Assembly: GCA_963277665.1 (NCBI GenBank)
Contig: OY728123.1
Span: 630,538,915-630,602,914 of the forward strand
Direction of reading: 5' to 3'
Length of the DNA: 64,000 nucleotides
From: Viscum album
Taxonomy: Eukaryota > Streptophyta > Magnoliopsida > Santalales > Viscaceae
A model generated the notes under the pieces. The model saw only the letters and a program-made list of their open reading frames with translations, was not told the DNA's origin and made no database searches. A program made the translations under genes and the position numbers. This document shows positions 51,951-60,600 of the stretch, piece by piece. Positions within the stretch are counted from its first letter, which is position 1, and each line of letters opens with the position of its first letter.

Positions 51951-52527
51951 TGTTGTACCCCTCTCTCTTGGATTTTAATGATCACAATCACTCTCATCGT
52001 GTTATAACTTGTTTTCAAGTGTTTTGATGCTAGGAAAAAGGTTTCCCAGGAGTTGGCCCAAGAAGGCTGATAGTGGACTCTCTGAGTCCACCGGCCAACC
52101 GGTGGATTCCCACCGGCCAGCCGGTGGTCTCTGGCAGAAGCATTGCTTTCTGCTAGAGCCAGTAGTCAGCCGGTGTTAGCGCACCGGCCAGCCGGTATGG
52201 GCACCGGCCAACCGGTTCTTGCCCACCAGCCAGCCGGAGGACCCAGGCAGTAGGCTTGCCCCCTGCCTGGTGACACCGGCCAACCGGTGGATGACCACCG
52301 GCCAGCCGGTGGAACCCAGACAGAAAGCCTTCTCTGTCTGGACCACCGGCCAGCCGGGAGCTCAGCACTGGCCAGCCGGTGGACCACCAGCCAGCTGGTG
52401 AGACACCACCGGCCCACCGGTGTGCCTAGTCAAACTAGCTGTTGGGCTTTGATAATTGTTTTAAATTGTTAATTATTTTTTGAAAAGGCAATTCATCCCC
52501 CCTCTTGTCATCCTCTACGACCCAACA
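51951..52527 (+). repeat. Solo LTR, 577 bp, inserted in the CACTA element
   Basis: It begins TGTTGTACCCC and ends CCCAACA, so the terminal TGTTG/CAACA is a 5-bp inverted repeat. GTTTAT directly precedes (51,945-51,950) and follows it (52,528-52,533). Its start (TTTTAATGATCACAATC) and end (GCAATTCATCCCCCCTCTTG) resemble the same zones of the 33.6-kb copia LTR, so a Sirevirus-like source is likely. There is no internal domain or second LTR, so this is either a solo LTR left by recombination or a very short LTR element. The 6-bp duplication is one longer than the 5 bp typical of copia; the extra base may be chance. Confidence 0.75.
52095..52425 (+). repeat. CCGGCCAGCCGG-type palindrome cluster inside the solo LTR
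   Basis: About a dozen copies of a near-palindrome CACCGGCCARCCGGTGG (variants ACCGGCCAACCGG, ACCAGCCAGCCGG, CTGGCCAGCCGG), irregularly spaced. It is CpG-rich in an otherwise AT-rich region. It accounts for several overlapping short open frames on both strands, which are not genes. Confidence 0.9.
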
Positions 52528-52557
52528 GTTTATAACCATTACATGAATTTTAAAATG

Positions 52558-52990
52558 CTTATTTTTGTTCATTGACAATTACTTTTCCATGTTTACAATG
52601 TTTACCAGGTTTACCATTTTTACCATTTTTACCATCTTGACCATCTTTACCATCTTTACCATTGTTTAACATGCTTACCATATTACCAATGTTTACTATT
52701 ATGTAACTTAGTACACTTTTCTATTTTCTGATTACAGTAGTATTAAAATATTTGAATTTGTATATTTGTTCACTGACAATTACTTTACCATGTTTAAAAT
52801 GTTTACCAGGTTTACCATTTTTTCCATTTTTTACCATCTTGACCATCTTGACCATCTTGACCATCTTTTCCATCTTTACCATTGTTTAACATGCTTACCA
52901 TATTACCAATGTTTACTATTATGTAACCTAGTACACTTTTCTATTTTCTGATTACAGTAGTATTAAAATATTTGAATTCGTATATTTGTG
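52558..52990 (+). repeat. 201-bp tandem duplication upstream of the second CACTA gene
   Basis: GTTCATTGACAATTACTTTTC at 52,567 recurs as GTTCACTGACAATTACTTTAC at 52,768. The copies stay parallel to TTTGAATT near 52,757 and 52,978, and the start of a third copy (GTGAACTGACG) follows at 52,988. Inside each copy, TTTACCA/TTGACCATC words are themselves tandemly repeated in different numbers. Each copy carries a splice-acceptor-like CTGATTACAG (near 52,728 and 52,948). It lies directly before the start codon of the second gene. Confidence 0.88.
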
Positions 52991-53022
52991 AACTGACGTT
53001 TGTTTTTTTGATTTGAAGGATA

Positions 53023-55970
53023 ATGACAGATCATTCAGATGATCAACCACATGATTCTGGGGAGGAGCATATTGCTGGTCATACCTCTGGGGATGAACAT
53101 TCACATGATCCTATTACAACAAATAGTTCAAAGGTTGGTAAACGTGGTTGCACACGTTTACCAAAATTATCACTTGCCCGTACGCAGGATCAGAGGATAG
53201 TAGTTGAGTTTGATGATGATGATATTCCTAGAGGTCCGAATGCCAAAGATTTTAAGAGTTTTGTTTCAACTCAGGCTAAGACCAAAGTAAGCATTCTGTA
53301 TGATGATTGTAGAGGTGTGGATAAAGCGATTATCTCTCAGTTGTGGGAGACGATTTTGGTAAGATCTTTTGTCATTGTTTGACCATTCATTTAAGGATTC
53401 TGGTATATATAATATGTTTAACCTCTTCTTTATCAGATGACATTTGATATTCCTGACACTAGAGGAGTCAGGAAGAAATGCTTATTGTTGGCTGCCAGGA
53501 GATGGAGGGATTTCAAATCAACCCTCACATCTGATTTCATTTATGGTCATAGGAGTCATGACAATCCATGTCTTATATATCCTTTTATAGATGAAGACAC
53601 ATTGAGACAGTTTTTTGAAAGTAGAAAATAAGAGTCATTTCTGGTAAGGGCAATGTAAACTTTTATATACTTTCTTATATAAATGATTTTATTAAAGTTT
53701 TGTTAATGATTTCTTATTCTTAAATTACAGCAAACAAGGAAAGCTCATCAGAAGATCCAATCTAAAAATGTATACCCTCATAGTTTATCTCGGGGAGGGT
53801 ATACATTATTGGAAGAAAAAATGATAGCGGAAAAATTTCAACAACTAAGAGCTGAGTCTTCAAGCTCTGGAGAGGTGGCCCCTCCATCCCCTCCATCTAG
53901 ACATGAAAAATGGAAGAGAGCTCGGAAGGGAAAAAAAGGGCAATATCTTTCGGAAGAATCAAGAATCGTAGCTGAGAGGATTGTAAGATATCTATTTAAT
54001 TTATTTAAGTTAACTTTTTTCTTCATATAAGTTTCAATCATTACAGAAATGTTCAATTAATTAATACAGGACTCTCTTCAGGAGCAAAGTTTAGAGGGGA
54101 CATTTACAGCTACTGGGAGGGAAGATATTTTATTTGCAGCATTGGGAAGGCCCGAACATCCTGGTCGTGTAAGAGGATATCCGACAGGTGTATCGGTAAG
54201 AAAAGTGTTTCCACGTTCTTCAACTTCTAACATTGAGGGGGTTTATAAAAAAAATAGAATCCTTGGAGGTTGAAGTTCAAAATATTAATGCGACGACAGA
54301 AGACAAGATTAGAGATTCGGTGCAGTCTATGTTTGTAGAAATGCAAAGACAATTTCAGACTGCAGCTCCCACTCCTCCACCTCCCCCTGCAGACCCCATT
54401 ATTTATCCTCCACCTCCGCCAGTAGCTCCCACTCCCCCACCTCAGCCTGCGGACCCCATTTTTTATCCTACGCCTCCACCGCAGCTTCTTACATATTGCG
54501 AGTTGTATGTTGATGATTCTCAACATCATATAGTAGCATACGGGTTGGTATATTGTATAGGAGATACAGTTCATCATCAACAATTAGAGGTAGAGAATCA
54601 GAGGGTCACTGTACAGGATATTATAGATAGATCAGCTAGGGTACCAATACCTATAGATGAGGTGGCGACAGTTGGACAGAGTATCGGCCATTTTTTAGTT
54701 TGTCCATTCATACTTCTTCGACTCATTACCATAGAGGTATGAATGTTATATCTTTTATTTTATTTTTTTATTAAAGTTGTTTTATCATTTGAAAACTACT
54801 ATAATTCTCAATTTTTTTTTCACAGGAATACTTCAAAGGTAAAGAAATACTGTATAGACAACAACAAAGACAACAGGCTATGACAACAGATACAGATTCC
54901 AGTGGTCTTGACAGATTGTCAAGATATTCACATTTGTAGTTGGGTTTTTATGAGTTTCCAATGGAATATCATGTTTGTGGACGTGAAATAAGTGCGGGGA
55001 TTACAAAATCTGATATCATGGAGCTTGTTACTGGAGATAAGTTGGGCATCAACGTGGTGAAATTTTTTTTCCATGTAATTCTTAACACCTTTTCCCTGTG
55101 TTATATTTATTAAAAATGTATACTTATATATGTTTTGTATTAGGTATCTTTATAAAATTTGTGAGAGGAATGAACGGACAGAAGTATATGAATTCATGGA
55201 CCCGCAATTGATTTCTCCTGAAGCATGTGCATTGACTGAGGAACAAAGAATGGTTTATATTACTGAAATATTTGAAAAGAATATAATCCAACAATGTTGG
55301 ATGATGCCTTTTTGTGAGAGGTATGAAACACATTTCTCTCAAATAGTTAATTATCTTTTAACATAAAAAACCACTAACATTAAATTTCCTTTTATCAGTA
55401 ATCATTGGATGTTAGGGATTTTTTGCCCAAGGGAGAAAGCTCTTTATTGGATATGCTCTGTTCATGGTGATGTGCGGGCAAGTTTTAAGAATATATTAGA
55501 AAAGTAAGTTTCAATTTCTCAATAGTTTTATATATTATAATAAATTTTAAATTTACCCCATTCGTATTATTTTCTAACAGTGCATGGGCCTACTTTGAAA
55601 AAAACACAAAGAAAAGAAATGCAAAGATCAAATATGTAAAGGTGAAGGTAAATTTCTATTTGTAATTTGTACTTATTGATTTATTACATAAAAATAATAT
55701 ATTGAATTTACACTCATTAAAAATAGAATTGTCATGAACAACAAGGCCTCATCGAATGCGGATATTATATGTTAAGATTTATGTATGAAATAATAACAAC
55801 TGGGACAGTTGTGAATTTTGACCTGGTAAGATTTCCTCTTAAACTTTGCCATCATATTTCAATTTGATTTATTCATTATACACGTTAAGTATCTTCTTTT
55901 TCATTTGTAGCTTTTTGATGACCATCAACCCTATACTGCTGAAGACATCAAACGCGTACAAGTGGAGTAG
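53023..55970 (+). pseudogene. tnpA-like: CACTA second gene: TNPA/Ptta-like protein fused to Ulp1-like protease
   Basis: Ten exons by GT-AG sites and reading phase: 53,023-53,358; 53,437-53,643; 53,731-53,982; 54,070-54,736; 54,826-55,074; 55,144-55,320; 55,399-55,503; 55,581-55,647; 55,727-55,825; 55,911-55,970. Exons 1-4 resemble plant Ptta/En/Spm TNPA-like proteins: an acidic His-rich N-end, WRDFKSTLTSDF, SLSRGGYTLLEEKM, GRPEHPGRVRG, a coiled coil, and a Pro-rich run of about 40 residues (54,366-54,490). Exons 6-10 resemble the Ulp1/C48 SUMO-protease fold: HWMLGIFCPREKALYW in exon 7, QQGLIECGYYMLRFMYEI in exon 9. His, Gln and Cys of the active site are present, but the Asp position (usually YWLDS) reads YWICS. 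Damage: TAA at 53,629, a frameshift near 54,232, TAG at 54,937 and a likely indel in the T-run near 55,065. The exons are my prediction. Confidence 0.8.
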
Positions 55971-56847
55971 TCAAATTATTTTACAGGTTTGATTGAATTT
56001 TAGTTTTTTGTAATGTAAAATGTAATTTTGAATATTGTCATTTTAATCGTCTATTTGGTAGTTGTTTAGGTTTGATTTAGTTTTTTTTAAGTTGACAGTG
56101 TAAGTTTTGAATGTTATATAAGTGAATGTTTAATTTTTCTCTACTTCTTGTTTTGCTCTACTTTTGATGCTTCTTCTTGTATGGATTTGGGTCTGTGGGG
56201 GAGGGGTTCCCAGGGTGTGGGGGTGTGTTCAGTGGGGTTGGGGGTGTCTAGCGGTCTGGGAGGGCTGTCCGGTGGGGTGGGGGGACAGTCTTGGGGGGTG
56301 GCAGGGATGTCCAGGGGTGTGGGAAGCTGGTCCAGGGGTGTGGGAGTGCTGTCCAGGGGTGGGGGTTGTCCAGGGGTGTGGTGGGGGCTGTCATGTGGGG
56401 TGAGGGGGTGAGGAGGTGCTGTTCAGGCGGGTGGGGGGTTGTCGAGGGGTGTTTGGGGGTGTCCGGGGTCGGGGGGCAGTCCAGGAGTGTGGTGGGGGAA
56501 CCAATGGGGTGGGGGAGGGTTGTCCAAGGGGTATACATGAGGGTGGGAGCTCCAATGGGGTGGGGGAGGGCTGTCCAGGGGGTATACATGAGGTTGAGGG
56601 CTCCAACGGGGTGGGGGAGGGCTGTCCAGGGGGTATACATGAGGGTGAGGGCTCCAACGGGGTGGGGGAGGGCTGTCCATGGGGTATAAATGAGGGTGGA
56701 TGCTGTCTAGTGGGTAAGTTTTATATGTTATCTATTTACATGCTTATTTTTGATGTACTTCTATTTTTGTGGTATGATTTCTTGATTTATTTTCTGGTTG
56801 ATTCTGGTGGAGAGAAGATCACTGCATTCTGTTTAAAAAAAATTGGG
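55971..56847 (+). other. CACTA 3' untranslated region with G-rich tract
   Basis: Starts AT-rich, then from about 56,190 to 56,700 the plus strand is extremely G-rich, with many runs of four to six Gs. Long open frames on both strands here are products of this biased sequence (Gly/Val/Trp-rich or Pro/Ser-rich) and have no family features. A short AT-rich stretch leads into the palindrome array. Confidence 0.6.
56501..56704 (+). repeat. 51-bp x 4 G-rich minisatellite
   Basis: The anchor word CCAATGGGGT or CCAACGGGGT starts at 56,501, 56,552, 56,603 and 56,654, exactly 51 bp apart, each followed by GGGGGAGGGCTGTCCA and GTATACATGAGGG (with small variations). Upstream, 56,195-56,500 contains looser GTCCAGGGGTGTGGG repeats of the same flavour, which look like an older, less regular part. 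Confidence 0.9.
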
Positions 56848-57676
56848 TTTATCACGTCGGTTATTTAAAAACCGACGTGATAAAATGCTTGTAAAATAGT
56901 TTATCACGTAGGTTATTTAATAACCGACGTTATAAAAGGCCTAGAAAATAGTTTATCACGTCGGTTATTTAATAACCGACATGATAAAAGGCCTGGAAAA
57001 TGGTTTATCACGTCGGTTATTTAATAACCGACGTGATAAAAGGCCTGGATAATGGTTTATAACGTCGGTTATTTAATAACCGACGTGATAAAGGGCCTGG
57101 AGAATGTTTTAGCACCTCGGTTATTGAATAACGGACGTGCTAAACGGCCTGGACAAGGGTTTATCACGTCGGTTATTGACTAACCGACGTGATAAACCCC
57201 CTCCCACCGGTTTATCACGTCGGTTATAGAATAACTGACGTGATAAACCCCCCTCCCCCGGTTTTTCATGTCGGTTTTATATGAACCGACGTGATAAACC
57301 ACGCTCAGCCCGGTTTATCAAGTCGGTTCTTATAGAACGGACGTGATAAACCACCCTCACCCCAGTTTATCACGTCCATTCTATATGAACCGACGTGTTA
57401 AACCCCCTCACCCTCTGTTTATCACATCGGTTGTTTAAGAACGGACGTGATAAACCATTGTCCAGGTCGTTTATCACGTCGGTTCTTCGATAACCGACCT
57501 GATAAACCATTCTCCAGGCCTTTTATCACGTCAGTTCTAAAATAACCGACGTGATAAACATCGTGATTTTATGCTTTTTGACGTCGGTTTTTAAATAACC
57601 GACGTCAAAAACCTTATATATAACGTCGCACGTATTAACGTCGGCTAGAAACTGACGTAAAAAATTAAAAATAACC
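56848..57676 (+). repeat. CACTA 3' subterminal palindrome array
   Basis: Fourteen regular units TTTATCACGTCGGTTATT / AATAACCGACGTGATAAA. Starts of the ACGTCGG core (or its variant) are 56,854, 56,906, 56,958, 57,010, 57,062, 57,114, 57,166, 57,217, 57,268, 57,320, 57,372, 57,424, 57,476 and 57,528. Less regular ones follow at 57,581 and 57,638 before the terminal repeat. Each unit can form a hairpin with a stem of about 16 bp. Spacer text (GGCCTGGAAAATGG and variants) is conserved in neighbouring units. These are the likely binding sites of the second CACTA protein. Confidence 0.95.
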
Positions 57677-57704
57677 GACGTAAAAAACGTTTTCTGCACT
57701 AGTG
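57677..57704 (-). repeat. CACTA right terminal inverted repeat
   Basis: Ends CTGCACTAGTG, the reverse complement of the left CACTAGTGCAG. One mismatch in 28 bp. Directly followed by CCCCCTCTTGAG, the resumed copia LTR. Confidence 0.95.
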
Positions 57705-57735
57705 CCCCCTCTTGAGTATCCACTCTGACCAAACA
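57705..57735 (+). repeat. Copia 3' LTR, right piece
   Basis: CCCCCTCTTGAGTATCCACT then CTGACCAAACA corresponds to the end of the 5' LTR (CCTCTTGAGTATCCACT then CTAACCAACA). The copia's target duplication ATCAT follows at 57,736-57,740. Confidence 0.9.
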
Positions 57736-57740
57736 ATCAT

Positions 57741-60600
57741 TTTTTCAAAACGTTCGATCATAAGAAGGTTTATATGACATTATAATTAAATTAGTATAAT
57801 TATATTATAAATATCATATTTAATAATTAAACCCATCATAATACCCATCCATAACAGATGGTGATGATAAATTAAGTGTATATGTACTTAGAGGCGTAGG
57901 TCATATGTATGCATGAGTTATACTTTTAATTATTATTGAGTTGAATAGGGGTGTATATTTATATGTTAATAATCATAATGAAATTTAACAATATTGATGA
58001 CATTTATTTAGTGTTTTATGATGTAAGTTATAGATTTAGAGTAGTTAAATAACAGTATAAGATTAATGTGATCGGTAAGAGGGAATACCTCATCATTGAA
58101 ATGTCTGCTTTGGATCATCTCTAATGTGCTCTAGGGTTGGTCATTTGGGGAGTCCATAATCAATAGAATATATATAAGTAATTTTAAAAGATTAATAGAT
58201 ATAATATGTTCATGCTAGAATACTCAATGTGATGAAATAATTTGAGGGAGGGGGTTTCATTTATAATTGAGGTGAGGGGAACTTTTGGAATTTCACAAAA
58301 TATTAAATTATAATAAATTAATTTATCAATCTGAATGCCTCCAAATGGAATGGAATTAGAATATAATGTAGTATAGGGATTTAATACCATTAAAAAAATA
58401 TAGTTTATTCTTTTTTCTATTATTTTTAACCTTATACTTTTGATTTACCCCTTAGATATTTTTGACCTTAACCATTTTATCCACTATTTTAATTATTAAA
58501 GGATAAAAATGTTATAATAAATTGAAAAATTAATGATAAATGGATTATTTTAATAATATTGAATTAACCTAGTATAATAATCTAAAACCACATCAATTTT
58601 AAATATATATCTAAAAATTTAATTTAACAAGCTATATATTACAAATTATATAAAAATTATTATATTTTAAATCAAATATTTTATTTTTCTGTTAATTTAA
58701 TAAATATTTTAAAAAAATATAAATAAGTCATTTAAGGTTATTATATAACAACTATAAATTAAATATATATATATATATAACAAAAGTGAATTTATTAAAA
58801 CCAAAATAAGAATTTATTTTCGTTCAAATAATGATTTTATCACTATACTAACTAATAAAATTTATACAATTCAAAGATAGGGAAATTTTGGGCACTATCA
58901 TTTATTTAAATAATATATATGTGATTTTTAATGAAAAGTGTGAATTATATAACTCAAATTAGATCATTTGGTGACAAAGGACAAATATTATTAAAAAATA
59001 ATAATTTTTTTGGACAAGGTTAGGTCATTTTTATATCCTAATATGTTTTTAACCCTTATTTAACCATTTGTACGCTTCCCATAAAAACATTGGTTTTTAT
59101 TATATGAGGGTAAATATAGTAACTATAAATTGTCAAAAGACCTATAAATGGATTATTTATGACAAATTAATACATATATGAATCATTTGAACGAATTTAT
59201 TATTTTTTATAACTTTTATTTCATTTAATATAATTTTATTTACTATTAAATTTTCATAATGTTAATTTTATATAATATTCATTTATTTGGCATTAATAAT
59301 ATCAATATAACACTTATAAATCCCAAAAATATTTTAATATATCTATAACAGGACAAGGTAATCTATAAAACTCATGTATGGAAAAAATATCTCAAATAAT
59401 ATATATTTATATATTTTTAATATCATTTATTTCATATTTCATTTAATAAAATAAATTCTACATTAACATTTATTAAATATTTAAAGAAATTATTTATTTA
59501 TTAATAATTAAAATTAATTCTTCATGTTGCAGATAAAAAATATTTTTTAAAAATTAATATTTATTTTCTATTATATATTTTTTTAACCCAATATTTTAAA
59601 TGTAATAGATATTGAAATAATGAATATGAAATCATAGACTTTTCGTTAAATAAAATATTATAAATGTCATAATATCATTCAAATGGATCCCAATGGCTAT
59701 AAATTAGACACCTAGAATATTATCGTCAATAATATATCATCCTATAAAAGTGGTTCAAGTGTTTCATTCATTTCCATTCCCTTATCAGTTTATTTTTACC
59801 GTTAATTCTATGTTTTACCCTTTACCATGGAAATTCAAATTACCAAGGTTAATATTCACATTGAAAAAATAATAATGAGTCCTATTTCATAAATTCATGA
59901 ATTATGAGTTCAAATATTTCATCCATTTTTAAAAATAGAAAAATAATATGTTTCAGAATTTATTTGGAAAAACGCCACGTAAACAGGTTTTTTTGAGAAA
60001 AATTCCTTTTTAAATATAAATTATTTATATACTATATTAAAGTATTATATTCATTTAAAATCCATATTTTTATTATTTTAAATAAATTTTTCTACAAAAA
60101 ATGTTAAACAGTTTCAAAACAAAATTTTATATTTTAATTACCTTAAAATAAAACATTGTCTTAATAAATATGTATTTTCAAATATTAACTAAAAATCAAA
60201 ACATTTAAGAAAATTATAAAAATTCACCAGAAGAAAATTTAGAAATTAAAAATTAAAAAATTATGTTCATTTTATTAAAATACATTTTCTAGAAGCTCTA
60301 TAATTTAATAATATTATTTTTATAAAAAGAAATATAATCAATTTTTGCTGATAATCTGTTTTTTATGAAAAAAATGATTTTACTAAAATTATATTACCTA
60401 CATATGTAGAATTAATCAAAAAATTATAAATGAGTATGAAATTTATATATATTTTATAATACTATTCATTCTTACTTATTTAATGTATAGGTTATAATGG
60501 TCACATTTAAATAATAATATTCATTTTTCATTTATGTTGTTTCTCATGTTTTTGGTAGGCCATTGAAAATATTTTTATATTCAAAAATATCATTATAATA
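57741..60600 (-). repeat. E2 5' LTR, right piece
   Basis: Continues E2's right LTR after the copia insertion, homologous to about 26.85-29.85 kb in the left LTR. Shared landmarks are GTGATCGGTAAG-GGAA near 58,069 (27,169), CTAGGGTT-GTCATTT near 58,130 (27,231), TGAGGGAGG-GGT near 58,241 (27,341), and the zone GTTGT...CATT near the end. The outer end (about 60,600) is approximate. No gene was seen. Confidence 0.6.

Larger units (their letters stand above)
45983..57704 (+). mobile_element. CACTA (En/Spm) DNA transposon, 11.7 kb
   Basis: Ends are 28-bp terminal inverted repeats (45,983-46,010 and 57,677-57,704) that start CACTAGTGCAGAAA and differ at one base. They are flanked by CCC, the expected 3-bp target duplication, although the site is a C-run so this cannot be proved. 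Both ends carry subterminal palindrome arrays. Inside are a telobox-bearing leader, a TNPD-type transposase gene, a solo LTR, and a spliced second gene joining TNPA-like and Ulp1-like parts. Only a few disabling mutations are visible, against dozens in the host copia, so the insertion is much younger. The structure is that of an autonomous element that has recently lost function. Confidence 0.95.
33613..57740 (+). mobile_element. Sirevirus-like Ty1/copia retrotransposon with nested CACTA
   Basis: This is a complete element by structure: a perfect 5-bp target duplication ATCAT (33,613-33,617 and 57,736-57,740), LTRs starting TG/TA and ending CA, a tRNA-Met primer site, gag-pol, a third ORF and a polypurine tract, all on the plus strand. 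The polypurine tract in context ATCATCAAAAAGGGGGAGAT, a 1.85-kb LTR and an extra ORF after RNase H are features I associate with the Sirevirus (SIRE/Maximus) lineage. Without the 11.7-kb CACTA insertion the element would be about 12.4 kb. In a hand alignment of the first 150 bp, the two LTRs differ at about 17 positions. Together with the many stops, this points to an old, dead copy. Confidence 0.92.

Noticed and set aside
52153..52472. Overlapping Arg/Ala/Gly/Pro-rich open frames on both strands
   Set aside because: They come from the CCGGCCAGCCGG repeat cluster in the solo LTR.
56148..56868. Gly/Val/Trp-rich (+) and Pro/Ser-rich (-) frames up to 150 codons
   Set aside because: A consequence of the G-rich minisatellite. 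Open in many frames at once, no start context, no known family.
58755..58782. AT dinucleotide run (also near 48,060 and 62,205)
   Set aside because: Ordinary microsatellites in AT-rich DNA; nothing further to report.
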